A stretch of 13,731 nucleotides of DNA from Caldithrix sp. (GCA_004357015.1 SMXE01000182.1:1-13731); one strand, 5' to 3'. Counted from the first letter of the stretch, positions 6,310-13,731 are shown. Made by a program: numbers and translations. Notes: generated by a model from the letters alone, not told the origin.

Positions 6310-6367
6310 GTGCATGGGCTATGGTTCCGGCGCCGGCCGTCATTTGCTGGGTATAGCCACATTGCAC
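6310..6367. repeat. Long imperfect hairpin after the sensor kinase
   Basis: GTGCATGGGCTAT (6310-6322) pairs with ATAGCCACATTGCAC (6353-6367) with two single-base bulges, around a 30-base GC-rich loop that contains the palindrome CCGGCGCCGG. Only TTTC follows on the plus strand, so it is at best a weak terminator of the kinase gene; it may instead protect the 3' end of the transcript. Confidence 0.4.
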
Positions 6368-6373
6368 TTTCTA

Positions 6374-6403
6374 TGTAACAGTCATAAAAAACATTTTGTT
6401 ACA
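6374..6403. promoter_or_regulatory. Dyad TGTAACA-N16-TGTTACA upstream of the tRNA-tig promoter
   Basis: A perfect 7-bp inverted repeat with arms 23 bp centre to centre, about two helical turns, ending 47 bp before the -35 box. The word GTCATAAA occurs inside the dyad (6381-6388) and again at 6432-6439. The site could bind a regulator of the tRNA-tig transcript. No CIRCE-type heat-shock operator is present. Confidence 0.35.
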
Positions 6404-6450
6404 AGAGGTGAATTCGTCTTTTCTCGCAATGGTCATAAAGAAATAAGATG

Positions 6451-6479
6451 TTGACTTTTTTGGCAAGAATATTTATATT
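6451..6479 (+). promoter_or_regulatory. Sigma-70 promoter for tRNA-Leu and tig
   Basis: TTGACT (6451-6456) and TATATT (6474-6479) with the optimal 17-bp spacer; the tRNA begins 11 bp after the -10. This is the best housekeeping promoter in the window. It can also drive tig, whose start is only 42 bp past the tRNA. Confidence 0.75.
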
Positions 6480-6489
6480 GCGTGCTTCT

Positions 6490-6572
6490 GCGAGAGTGGC
6501 GGAATTGGCAGACGCGCTAGATTTAGGATCTAGTGAGCTTTGCTCGTGTGGGTTCGAGTCCCTCCTCTCGCA
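6490..6572 (+). tRNA. tRNA-Leu(UAG)
   Basis: A class II tRNA of 83 nt without an encoded CCA. The acceptor stem GCGAGAG pairs with CTCTCGC and A6572 is the discriminator. The anticodon stem CTAGA/TCTAG surrounds loop TTTAGGA, with anticodon TAG at 6524-6526, which reads CUN leucine codons. The long variable arm has stem GAGC-TTT-GCTC, as in leucine tRNAs. The T loop is TTCGAGT. The T stem GTGGG/CCCTC has one T-T mismatch (6549 with 6563). A run of eight T follows 1 bp later. Confidence 0.95.
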
Positions 6573-6614
6573 CTTTTTTTTGAGGAATCAACGGACTTAA
6601 AATCAAAGATAGAC

Positions 6615-7910
6615 TTGGACGCTAAAGTAACGAAAAAAGGAAATTTTGAGCGTGTAGTTGAAGTTGCCGTGCCCGAAAGTGAGTTGGCGCCGCACTTCAA
6701 TAATGCGTTTGAGAAGTACCGCAGGAACGTCAAGTTGCAGGGCTTTCGCAAGGGGAAAGTCCCGATGAGTCTTATCCAGAAACTGTACGGCGACGTCATC
6801 AAATCCGAGGCCATCGACCATGTGGTTCAGAGCGTTTTTGAGGAAGTAAAGAATAAGGAAAATTTGAGGCCGGTGGCGCCGGCACAACTGGAGGATGTCA
6901 AATACGATCCCGAGGATGGGTTACACTTCAAAGCGGTGGTTGAGGTGGTGCCGGAGATCGAATTGAAGAACTACACCGGCCTTTCAGTGGAGCGCGAGAC
7001 CTACCAGGTCGACGATCAGGATGTTGAAGACGCTCTGGCGGATGTCCGGGAGCGCATGGCAGTGATGGAGCCGGTGGAGGGCGAGGCGCAGAAAAATCAT
7101 TTTTTGGTGGTCGATTTTCAGGAGCTCGATGTCACCGGGTTGCCGATCATCGGACGTAAATATGAAGAACGAGTCATCCAACTGGTAGATACAGAAGCGG
7201 ACAACGACCTGGGACGGCAACTACTCGGGGCGAAGGCTGGCGAAAAACGTCACGTTGAGATCGAGGTTGTGGCAGCAGAGGGGCACAAGGAAAGGACGCG
7301 CTACGAAGTAAATGTTAAAGAAATAAAATCGAAGCAATTGCCAGCACTGGACGATGACTTAGCTAAGGACGGCGGCGAGTTTGAGACGCTTGAAGCGCTC
7401 AAAGTGGATATTCGAAAAAAACTTCTCAAACAGTCGGAAGCCAACGCCCGCAGCCGACTGCGGCAGCGTCTGATCGATGAGCTGTTAAAGAAGAATGCGT
7501 TTGACTTGCCGGAATCGATGATCACCAATTATCTGGACATGATCGTTGCGGGCGCCAAGAGAGACGGCAAGGCAGCAGATGAGGACGCGCTACGAACTGA
7601 GTACCGGCCGACTGCGGTTTGGACCATCAAGTGGGAGCTGGCCCAAGACAAACTTCAGGAGCTTAAGGACATTTCAGTGACCAAAGAAGATGAAGACAGG
7701 GTCATCGCAAGAATTGCGCAGGAGCGGAGTGTTGAGGAGAAGGAACTCCGGGGGTCACTGAAAGACAAAAACGCCAGGCGCCGGTTCGAAGAGGACGTTC
7801 TTGAAGAAAAGATCCTTGACTTTCTGGAGGAAAATGCCAAAATAAAGGACAAGAAGGTAACCAGGAAGGATCTGGAAACGGCGAAAAAGAAAATTGCATT
7901 GCCATCGTAA
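6615..7910 (+). CDS. tig: Trigger factor, ribosome-bound chaperone
   Basis: Trigger factor binds the ribosome exit tunnel and shelters nascent chains. With TTG 6615 as start the protein has 431 residues, the family norm, and begins DAKVTKKGNFERVVEV. The ribosome-docking signature GFRKGKVP then falls at 43-50, the same position as in E. coli. The middle FKBP-like prolyl isomerase part (about 150-235) is divergent: between NHFLVVDF and LLGAKAGEKRHVE the usual FIPGFE block is absent, so isomerase activity is doubtful. The C-terminal helical chaperone arms follow (about 250-431), highly charged, ending with a lysine-rich tail. The frame stays open back into the tRNA, but no ATG exists in frame. 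GAGGA at 6582-6586 is 28 bp before TTG, too far for normal use, so the exact start stays uncertain. It heads the tig-clpP-clpX-lon order known from E. coli. Confidence 0.9.
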   Translation: MDAKVTKKGNFERVVEVAVPESELAPHFNNAFEKYRRNVKLQGFRKGKVPMSLIQKLYGDVIKSEAIDHVVQSVFEEVKNKENLRPVAPAQLEDVKYDPEDGLHFKAVVEVVPEIELKNYTGLSVERETYQVDDQDVEDALADVRERMAVMEPVEGEAQKNHFLVVDFQELDVTGLPIIGRKYEERVIQLVDTEADNDLGRQLLGAKAGEKRHVEIEVVAAEGHKERTRYEVNVKEIKSKQLPALDDDLAKDGGEFETLEALKVDIRKKLLKQSEANARSRLRQRLIDELLKKNAFDLPESMITNYLDMIVAGAKRDGKAADEDALRTEYRPTAVWTIKWELAQDKLQELKDISVTKEDEDRVIARIAQERSVEEKELRGSLKDKNARRRFEEDVLEEKILDFLEENAKIKDKKVTRKDLETAKKKIALPS

Positions 7911-7957
7911 CTATGTTTGAACTACTTAAAATTTAACTTAAGGAAAGAGTTGCTCAA

Positions 7958-8581
7958 ATGGGATTAGTACCAATGGTTGTAGAACAGACGGGGCGCGGCG
8001 AACGCGCGTACGATATTTTTTCCCGTCTGCTGAAAGAACGGATTATTTTCGTCGGCGCTGCCATTGACGACTACGTGGCGAGCTTGTCGATTGCCCAGAT
8101 GCTGTTTCTGGAGGCCGAGGATCCGGACAAGGATATTTCGTTGTACATCAATTCGCCGGGTGGTTACGTCACCGCAGGCTTGGCAATTTACGACACGATA
8201 CAGCATGTGAAGCCGGATGTGGTCACATTTTGCATGGGCCAGGCTTCCAGCATGGGCGCGGTTCTGCTCGCGGCCGGTGCGCCGGGCAAGCGCTATGCCT
8301 TGCCACACGCACGCGTGATGATCCACCAGCCGCTGGGCGGCGCGCAGGGTCAGGCATCGGACATCGAGATCCAGTCGCGAGAAATTTTGTACACGCGCGA
8401 ACGGCTTAACGAGATTCTCTCTTTACACACGGGCCAGGCCGTTGAAAAGATCGCTCAGGACACGGACCGTAACTTTTTCATGTCTGCGGCGGAGGCCAAA
8501 GAGTACGGCATCATCGACGACGTCATCGACCGGAAGGGCCTGATGAAAAAACGCATAAAGAGGAAAACGAACAGCAAATGA
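7958..8581 (+). CDS. clpP: ATP-dependent Clp protease proteolytic subunit, with an altered triad
   Basis: A 207-residue peptidase subunit. In the family it forms two stacked heptamer rings that degrade proteins fed in by ClpX. The N-terminus [23 protein letters not shown] aligns without gaps to Bacillus ClpP, so numbering is shared. The nucleophile S98 is in GQASSMGA and H123 is in MIHQPLGG. The third triad residue, Asp172 in Bacillus, is Asn here: [10 protein letters not shown], codon AAC at 8471-8473. Listeria ClpP1 also has Asn at this place and works only well with a partner ClpP2, as I recall. The rest of the protein, including the [12 protein letters not shown] handle, looks normal. The C-terminus is basic ([11 protein letters not shown]). 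It lies 47 bp after tig and 12 bp before clpX, so it is co-transcribed. The family call is certain; activity is not. Confidence 0.95.
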   Translation: MGLVPMVVEQTGRGERAYDIFSRLLKERIIFVGAAIDDYVASLSIAQMLFLEAEDPDKDISLYINSPGGYVTAGLAIYDTIQHVKPDVVTFCMGQASSMGAVLLAAGAPGKRYALPHARVMIHQPLGGAQGQASDIEIQSREILYTRERLNEILSLHTGQAVEKIAQDTDRNFFMSAAEAKEYGIIDDVIDRKGLMKKRIKRKTNSK

Positions 8582-8593
8582 GAGAGCGCACGA

Positions 8594-9841
8594 TTGGCTA
8601 AGAGAGAAATGAAAGAGCGCCTGTACGTGTGCTCGTTTTGCAGCAAGAATTCAAACCAGGTGGAGTGCATCGTCACCGGGCCGGACGTATACATTTGCAA
8701 TGAGTGCGTGAAAAGCGCCGGCGAGATCATCAAAGAAGACTATCTGAGGCGCGGCAAGTCTTTCGAGAATCAGGAATTCCTGCCCGTGGACATCAAGAAA
8801 GCACTCGATGATTATGTGGTGGGCCAGGACTTTGCGAAGAAGAACCTCGCGGTCGCGGTCTACAACCATTACAAACGCATCAAGTCTTTCGACTCCTTTG
8901 ATGATATTGAAATCGAAAAGAGCAACATTTTGCTGGTGGGCCAGACCGGAACCGGCAAGACGCTTCTGGCGCAGACGCTTGCCCGTTTTCTGCAAGTGCC
9001 GTTTACCATCGCCGACGCCACCACGTTGACCGAAGCAGGCTATGTCGGGGAGGATGTGGAGAACATCCTGGTGCGGTTGCTGCAGGCCGCTGATTACGAT
9101 GTGGAAAAGGCTGAGCGCGGCATCGTCTACATTGATGAGATCGACAAAATTACGCGTAAAGACGGCAACCCGTCCATCACGCGGGATGTTTCCGGTGAAG
9201 GCGTGCAGCAGGCTTTGCTGAAGTTGCTGGAAGGCACGGAAGCGGCTGTTCCTCCAAAAGGAGGCCGGAAGCATCCTGAACAAAATCTGATCAATATCAA
9301 CACGCGCAACATTCTGTTTATTTGTGGTGGCGCATTTGTCGGGTTGGAAGAAATTGTCAGCAGCCGTTTGGGAAAAAATATCATCGGGTTTGGCGCCGAA
9401 AGCGATAAGCGGGTCGCGAAACACAATAACGATCTGATGAAGCATGTTGAGCCTGAAGATTTGCTGAAGTACGGTTTGATTCCCGAACTTATCGGCCGTT
9501 TGCCGGTGCTTGCCGCTCTGGCTGAACTGAGCGAAGATGCCCTTCTCGAAATCCTGTTAAAGCCCAAGAATGCTCTAACCAAACAGTACAAACGGCTCTT
9601 TGAGATGGACGACGTGGAGCTTGAGTTCGAGCCGAATGCATTACAAGAGATCGTCCGGCTGGCGAAAGCCAGGAAGACAGGCGCGCGGGGGCTGCGGTCC
9701 ATTTTAGAAGAAGTGATGCTGGAATTAATGTACGATATTCCATCACGGCAGGACATTGAGCATTGCGTCATTACAAAAGATTATGTTTTGAAAAAGAGTC
9801 AGCCCGTCTTCACCTTTAAAAAGGTTAAAAAGAGCGCCTGA
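8594..9841 (+). CDS. clpX: ATP-dependent Clp protease ATP-binding subunit ClpX
   Basis: A AAA+ unfoldase of 415 residues that recognises tagged substrates and threads them into ClpP. The zinc-binding domain uses C13, C16, C35 and C38. Walker A is GQTGTGKT (116-123), pore loop GYVG (149-152), Walker B IVYIDE (177-182), RKH loop (225-227), the ClpP-docking IGF tripeptide (264-266), arginine finger R302 in ELIGRL, and sensor 2 in TGARGLRS. Everything needed for ClpXP is present, including the IGF loop, so it should dock to the neighbouring ClpP. I chose TTG 8594, which gives [16 protein letters not shown] and has GAGAGAG about 8 bp upstream; ATG 8609 would remove only five residues. The gene follows clpP after 12 bp and is followed by a terminator-like hairpin. 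Confidence 0.97.
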   Translation: MAKREMKERLYVCSFCSKNSNQVECIVTGPDVYICNECVKSAGEIIKEDYLRRGKSFENQEFLPVDIKKALDDYVVGQDFAKKNLAVAVYNHYKRIKSFDSFDDIEIEKSNILLVGQTGTGKTLLAQTLARFLQVPFTIADATTLTEAGYVGEDVENILVRLLQAADYDVEKAERGIVYIDEIDKITRKDGNPSITRDVSGEGVQQALLKLLEGTEAAVPPKGGRKHPEQNLININTRNILFICGGAFVGLEEIVSSRLGKNIIGFGAESDKRVAKHNNDLMKHVEPEDLLKYGLIPELIGRLPVLAALAELSEDALLEILLKPKNALTKQYKRLFEMDDVELEFEPNALQEIVRLAKARKTGARGLRSILEEVMLELMYDIPSRQDIEHCVITKDYVLKKSQPVFTFKKVKKSA

Positions 9842-9856
9842 GCGTACGCTTCAAGA

Positions 9857-9910
9857 AGGGAAATGAGATTCAAAATCTTCCCTGGCATGACGCCGTCGGG
9901 GAGATTTTTT
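9857..9910 (+). terminator. Terminator with competing upstream hairpin between clpX and lon
   Basis: Segment 2 (9872-9882, AAAATCTTCCC) pairs with segment 3 (9898-9908, GGGGAGATTTT) over 11 positions, one of them G-U; an inner GGC/GCC stem closes an ATGAC loop, and Ts continue to 9910. This is a good intrinsic terminator. Segment 1 (AGGGAA at 9857-9862 and GATT at 9867-9870) can instead pair with segment 2, which would dissolve the terminator. The element sits 26 bp before the lon start, so it can end the clp transcript or gate read-through into lon. Confidence 0.6.
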
Positions 9911-9935
9911 CGTTTAAAGCGAGTTCAAAAAAAGT

Positions 9936-12272
9936 ATGTACAAAGTCATCCGAGATGACAAAGTCATCGAAATCAACACGCGTCTCCCGATTCTGCCATT
10001 AAAAGACGTCGTGATCTTTCCTTACATGATCTATCCGCTCCTAATTGGCCGTGAATCTTCGTTGAAGGCCATCGAGCAATCAATGCTGCTCGACAAGCTG
10101 ATTTTTCTCGTCGCCCAGAAGGACCTGACTATTGAGGAGCCTGGTAAAGATGACCTCTACAAAGTTGGTGTCGTCGCCAGAGTTCTGCAGGTACTCAAGC
10201 TGCCAAACGGCTTGATGAAAGTGCTCGTCGAGGGCGTTGTGCGGGGTGTGATCAAACGCCATCTTTCGGCGAATGGTCACTTTCAGGCGCAAATTGACGT
10301 GGTGCATGAGTCGGACAAAGCGACGCCGGACATTAAGGCCAAGGTCCGGCGTGTGGCCAATTTGTTTAAGGAGTACGTGCGGCTGCAGCGCAATTTGCCT
10401 GACGAGGTCATCCTGACCATCGAAAAGGTTCACCACCCTCAACGGTTCGCGGATCTGGTCACCGCACACATTCAGTCCGACATTGAAGTCAAGCAAGAAC
10501 TGCTCGAAACACGGTCTGTCGAGCGGCAGCTTCTCGATTTGCTGGACATACTGGAGGCCGAGATTGAGATTCTGAGTATCGAACAGGATCTTGAAGAGAA
10601 AGTGCGCGGGCGCATCAATCGTTCGCAGAAGAATATGTACCTGCAAGAGCAGATACGCGCCATTCAGGATGAGCTTGATGAGGAGGGTGAATCCAACGGT
10701 GAGTTTACTTACCTGGGCGAGCAGATCAAGAAGGCGAAGATGAGTGCGGAGGCCGAAGAACGGGCATTCGAAGAGCTGGAAAAACTGCGTCAAACGTCGC
10801 CGTTTTCACCGGAAGCCACTGTCATCCGGAATTACGTGGAGTGGTTGCTGGCTGTGCCCTGGAAAAAGAAAACCAAAGATAACCTGGACATCACCGCCGC
10901 CGCTGACATTTTGGATAAGGATCATTACGGCCTGGAAAAGCCGAAAGAGCGCATTCTGGAGCACCTGGCGGTGATGAAACTGTCCCGGCACATCAAAGGA
11001 CCCATTCTCTGTTTCGTGGGCCCGCCGGGAGTGGGGAAGACGTCCCTCGGACGGTCTGTGGCACGCGCCATGGGCCGCAATTTCATCCGGGTGTCCTTGG
11101 GCGGCGTCCGCGATGAAGCGGAAATTCGGGGCCACCGCAGAACTTACATCGGTTCAATGCCCGGCAAGATCGTTCAGAGTATGAAGAAAGCCAAGACCGT
11201 GAACCCCATTTTCTTGCTGGATGAAGTGGACAAGATGAGCATGGACTTCCGCGGCGATCCGTCTTCGGCGCTGCTGGAGGTACTGGATCCGGAACAGAAT
11301 CATGCCTTCAACGATCACTACCTGGAAGTTGATTACGACCTCTCAAAAGTGATGTTTATTACCACGGCCAATGTCGAGAGCCAAATTCCGGAACCGTTGC
11401 GCGACCGCATGGAAGTCATCGATCTTCAGGGCTATCTGGAATATGATAAAGTTGAGATCGCAATCGGGTTTCTGATTCCGAAGCTTTTAAAGGGACATGG
11501 GTTAAAAAGGAAGAACCTGCGTATTCGGAAGTCGGCCCTGGTGCTCATTGTGCGGGAGTACACCCGGGAGGCCGGCGTGCGCAATCTTGAACGTGAGTTG
11601 TCATCAATCTGCCGCAAAGTCGCCAAACGGCAGGTTGAAAAAGGCGAGTCGGTCGTTGTTATCACCAAAGAAAATCTGCAAGATTTTTTGGGCGTGCCGA
11701 AATTCCCCGAGCGTGAGGTTGAGCGCGGCAACACCCTGGGCGCCGCAGTTGGCCTGGCCTGGACGCAGTATGGCGGCGATGTTTTGCAAATTGAGGTTAA
11801 CCTGATGGCGGGCAAGGGCGAGTTGTCCATGACCGGAAAGCTCGGTGATGTGATGCAGGAGTCTGGCAGGGCCGCGCTTTCTTATGCCAGAAGCAACGCG
11901 CGCAAGCTGGGTTTGCAGGGAGAATTTTGGAAAGATACGGACATCCACGTTCACGTCCCTGACGGCGCGACGCCCAAGGATGGCCCCTCGGCCGGCATCA
12001 CCATGGCCGTGGCTCTTATCTCGGCGCTGTCTGGCCGGCGGGTGCGCAAGAATCTCGCGATGACCGGCGAAATCACACTGCGCGGCCACGTCCTGGCTAT
12101 TGGCGGGTTGAACGAAAAACTGCTCGCTGCCAAGCGGGCCGGCGTCAGGAAAGTGCTTATTCCGGCGGAAAATGAGAGGGAGCTTTCGGAGATCAATGAG
12201 CGAGTGACGAAGGGACTGACCATCGTCACCGTAGGCTCGATGGATGAAGTCTTAAGAGAGGCGCTGGTTTAA
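9936..12272 (+). CDS. lon: ATP-dependent protease Lon (LonA type)
   Basis: A 778-residue cytosolic protease that unfolds and degrades damaged and regulatory proteins, combining ATPase and peptidase in one chain. The N-terminal substrate-binding domain begins at LPILPLKDVVIFPYMIYPL (about 14-205) and is followed by a helical linker (EEKVRGRINRSQKNMYLQEQ). The AAA+ module has Walker A GPPGVGKT (362-369) and Walker B FLLDE (426-430). The C-terminal peptidase has catalytic S685 in DGPSAG and K728 in GGLNEKLLAAKRAG; their 43-residue spacing equals that of E. coli S679/K722. All key residues are intact. The Shine-Dalgarno is weak (A-rich leader before ATG 9936). Expression may depend on read-through of the clpX-lon hairpin, as no clear promoter lies in the 26 bp after it. 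Confidence 0.97.
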   Translation: MYKVIRDDKVIEINTRLPILPLKDVVIFPYMIYPLLIGRESSLKAIEQSMLLDKLIFLVAQKDLTIEEPGKDDLYKVGVVARVLQVLKLPNGLMKVLVEGVVRGVIKRHLSANGHFQAQIDVVHESDKATPDIKAKVRRVANLFKEYVRLQRNLPDEVILTIEKVHHPQRFADLVTAHIQSDIEVKQELLETRSVERQLLDLLDILEAEIEILSIEQDLEEKVRGRINRSQKNMYLQEQIRAIQDELDEEGESNGEFTYLGEQIKKAKMSAEAEERAFEELEKLRQTSPFSPEATVIRNYVEWLLAVPWKKKTKDNLDITAAADILDKDHYGLEKPKERILEHLAVMKLSRHIKGPILCFVGPPGVGKTSLGRSVARAMGRNFIRVSLGGVRDEAEIRGHRRTYIGSMPGKIVQSMKKAKTVNPIFLLDEVDKMSMDFRGDPSSALLEVLDPEQNHAFNDHYLEVDYDLSKVMFITTANVESQIPEPLRDRMEVIDLQGYLEYDKVEIAIGFLIPKLLKGHGLKRKNLRIRKSALVLIVREYTREAGVRNLERELSSICRKVAKRQVEKGESVVVITKENLQDFLGVPKFPEREVERGNTLGAAVGLAWTQYGGDVLQIEVNLMAGKGELSMTGKLGDVMQESGRAALSYARSNARKLGLQGEFWKDTDIHVHVPDGATPKDGPSAGITMAVALISALSGRRVRKNLAMTGEITLRGHVLAIGGLNEKLLAAKRAGVRKVLIPAENERELSEINERVTKGLTIVTVGSMDEVLREALV

Positions 12273-12306
12273 GCCGGCGTCGTTTCTGTTCCACTCTCTC
12301 ATTACC

Positions 12307-12326
12307 ACGGATCAATACGGATTTTT
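12307..12326. repeat. Direct repeat ACGGAT-N4-ACGGAT followed by a T run
   Basis: Two ACGGAT words 10 bp apart (12307-12312 and 12317-12322), the second running into TTTTTT. It lies in the 101-bp gap between lon and engB, where no strong hairpin or promoter is visible. It may be a fragment of a dispersed intergenic repeat. Confidence 0.3.
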
Positions 12327-12373
12327 TGCTGATCTGCCTTCCTCTACGTTGTGCGTGAGAAAAGATACCGAAA

Positions 12374-12958
12374 ATGAAAATTAATTCCGTGGAGTTTGTC
12401 AAAAGTGTGGCAAGCATCGATCAGGTTCCAAAAGAAAAACTGAATGAAGTTGCGTTTGCCGGCAGGTCCAACGTCGGCAAGTCGAGCCTTATCAATTGTC
12501 TGCTCAATCGCAAAAAGATGGCAAAGACGAGTTCCACACCCGGGAAAACCCGCTATCTCAACTATTTCAAGATAAATGGCCGATTCTATTTTGTTGATTT
12601 GCCCGGCTATGGCTTTGCAAAAGTCTCGAAGGCAGAAAGGCAGCAGTGGCGGAACCTGATCGAAGGTTTCCTGCAAACGAGTGAGAATCTGAAAGGTGTT
12701 GTTTCAATCATCGACAGCCGCATCGGCGCCACTCAGCTCGATTTACAATTGCTGGACTGGCTCAAAAGCCTTGCAGTGCCTGTGTTGCTGGTGGCCACCA
12801 AAGCGGACAAACTCTCGAAGTCTGTGCTCGCAACCCAAATCAGAAAACTCAACCGGAAACTCAGTGAGTACACTACGGCTCAAGTCATCCCGTTTTCTGC
12901 AACAAAAGGCGCGGGCAAGAAGGAACTCATGACTCACATTTTATCGTTGCTGGAGTAG
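12374..12958 (+). CDS. engB: Ribosome biogenesis GTP-binding protein EngB/YihA (YsxC)
   Basis: A 194-residue TrmE-Era-like GTPase of typical EngB length that helps assemble the large ribosomal subunit. The motifs are complete: G1 GRSNVGKS (30-37), G2 threonine T59 in STPGKT, G3 DLPG (74-77) continuing YGFAKVS, G4 TKAD (141-144), and G5 SATK (174-177). The start at ATG 12374 gives the usual N-terminus (KINSVEFVKSV, then EVAFAGRSNVG). Shine-Dalgarno support is poor. It follows lon after 101 bp and lies only 3 bp before the aminotransferase gene, so those two are translationally coupled. The lon-engB adjacency fits a growth and proteostasis block. Confidence 0.97.
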   Translation: MKINSVEFVKSVASIDQVPKEKLNEVAFAGRSNVGKSSLINCLLNRKKMAKTSSTPGKTRYLNYFKINGRFYFVDLPGYGFAKVSKAERQQWRNLIEGFLQTSENLKGVVSIIDSRIGATQLDLQLLDWLKSLAVPVLLVATKADKLSKSVLATQIRKLNRKLSEYTTAQVIPFSATKGAGKKELMTHILSLLE

Positions 12959-12961
12959 CAA

Positions 12962-13731
12962 ATGCGTGCAAGACTTTTTACGCCCGGGCCGACGCAGGTG
13001 CCCGAACGCGTGCAGGTGGCCATGTCCCATCCGCTGATGCACCACCGCGGGCAGGAGTTCAGGCAAATTTTTCGCGAGGTGAAAGAAGATCTGAAGTACT
13101 TTTTTCAGACGCAGGGCGAGGTGATTACGCTTACCTCCTCGGGTACGGGGGCGATGGAAGCCTGCGTCGTAAATCTCCTGTGCCGGAATGACAAAGTGCT
13201 GACGGTTGCGTGCGGAAAATTCGGCCAACGTTGGGGAGAACTTTGCCGGATGTACGGCGCCGATACGCACGCGCTCGATGCGCCTTGGGGCGATACGGTT
13301 GACCCGAACAACATCGAGGCTTTTCTGCTGAAGAATCCCGACGTCAAAGCCGTTTTTATCACTCACAGCGAGACGTCGACGGGCGCGGCTGCCGACATCA
13401 AACGTGTTGCAGAAGTCGTGCACCAGCATTCTAACGCGATTCTGGTTGTGGACTCCATCACATCTGCCGGGGTGCTGCCGTTCAAAATGGATGAGTGGGG
13501 CATCGACGTCGCCGTCACCGGCTCGCAAAAAGGTTTGATGATTCCGCCTGGCCTGGCGGTTGCAGCGTTTAGCGAACGCGCGTGGCAGCGGGTGGAAACT
13601 TCTGATTTGCCGAAATTCTATTTCGACTTGAAAGCCGAAAAGGCAGCGCAGGACAAAGGAACGACAGCCTGGACGCCGGGCATTACATTGTTCATGGGGC
13701 TGCGCGAAGCGCTCCGCATGATCCGTGAAAA
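12962..13731 (+). CDS. Class V aminotransferase (alanine-glyoxylate / serine-pyruvate type), cut by window edge
   Basis: A plus-strand frame from ATG 12962 stays open to the last base, giving 256 residues of a protein usually near 360-390. It begins RARLFTPGPTQVPERV, the N-terminal signature of the AGXT/serine-glyoxylate aminotransferase group, followed by HPLMHHRGQEF and the cofactor-binding TSSGTGAMEA. D164 in VVDSITSAG holds the pyridine nitrogen and K190 in GSQKG forms the Schiff base with pyridoxal phosphate. The enzyme moves amino groups between alanine, serine or glyoxylate; the exact pair cannot be told here. GGAG at 12952-12955 inside the end of engB is 6 bp before ATG, a clear coupled start. 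In related genomes this gene often precedes serA, but that would lie outside the window. Confidence 0.92.
   Translation, partial: MRARLFTPGPTQVPERVQVAMSHPLMHHRGQEFRQIFREVKEDLKYFFQTQGEVITLTSSGTGAMEACVVNLLCRNDKVLTVACGKFGQRWGELCRMYGADTHALDAPWGDTVDPNNIEAFLLKNPDVKAVFITHSETSTGAAADIKRVAEVVHQHSNAILVVDSITSAGVLPFKMDEWGIDVAVTGSQKGLMIPPGLAVAAFSERAWQRVETSDLPKFYFDLKAEKAAQDKGTTAWTPGITLFMGLREALRMIRE

Noticed and set aside
6265..6489. CIRCE or similar heat-shock operator before tig-clpP
   Set aside because: I looked for TTAGCACTC-N9-GAGTGCTAA and found no match; the TGTAACA dyad is different.
6540..6614. Upstream extension of trigger factor into the tRNA
   Set aside because: The added residues are translated tRNA sequence, and the docking signature would be shifted away from its usual position.
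8651..9445. 264-codon minus-strand open frame opposite clpX
   Set aside because: It is a codon-bias shadow of a fully intact ClpX; no domain or start signal supports it.
12941..13528. 195-codon minus-strand open frame opposite engB/aminotransferase
   Set aside because: It lies opposite an aminotransferase with an intact PLP lysine and an intact coupled start, and its Arg/His-rich content is typical of antisense shadows.
1..13731. CRISPR arrays, insertion sequences, prophage or attachment sites
   Set aside because: No regularly spaced repeats, transposase or integrase frames, and no direct repeat of the tRNA 3' end were seen.

Overview
The window is about 13.7 kb of chromosomal bacterial DNA with roughly balanced base composition. 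It reads as one housekeeping region next to a small signalling region. Only the two end genes are cut: a membrane glycosyltransferase runs off the left edge on the minus strand, and a class V aminotransferase runs off the right edge on the plus strand. The mix suggests a Gram-negative-type bacterium, possibly of the FCB or candidate-phylum kind (KSB1/Caldithrix-like): an MglA-type GTPase flanked by two roadblock proteins, a sigma-54 promoter, a receiver-GAF-PAS histidine kinase, and tig-clpP-clpX-lon. That placement is inferred from gene content and not proven by the sequence.

Left part (1-3067). A partial GT-C glycosyltransferase (minus) is divergent from a four-gene plus-strand run: a calcineurin-like metallophosphoesterase, a roadblock/LC7 protein, an MglA-family GTPase and a second, shorter roadblock/LC7 protein. 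The last three are only 12 and 14 bp apart and form a compact GTPase-regulator cassette. In other bacteria such cassettes set cell polarity or motility.

Middle (3068-6489). A 449-bp non-coding stretch holds a candidate minus-strand structured RNA of about 160 nt. It has a -10-like box, a 5' hairpin, a possible pseudoknot and a strong terminator. The same stretch holds nested DNA dyads and a consensus-grade sigma-54 promoter (TGGCAC-N5-TTGCT) in front of a small, unrecognised exported protein. Next comes a 674-residue REC-GAF-PAS-HisKA-HATPase sensor kinase, followed by a non-coding stretch with a long hairpin, a dyad and a good sigma-70 promoter.

Right part (6490-13731). tRNA-Leu(UAG) leads into the protein quality-control run tig, clpP, clpX and lon: ribosome-bound folding, the ClpXP protease and the Lon protease. 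engB (ribosome assembly GTPase) and an alanine-glyoxylate/serine aminotransferase follow. Trigger factor has no ATG and most likely starts at TTG 6615. ClpP carries Asn where the catalytic Asp of the Ser-His-Asp triad is expected. The clpX-lon junction contains a terminator whose left arm can also pair with an upstream segment, as in an attenuator.

The strongest leads for follow-up are the sigma-54 promoter with its upstream dyads, the minus-strand RNA candidate, the Ser-His-Asn ClpP, and the clpX-lon switchable hairpin.
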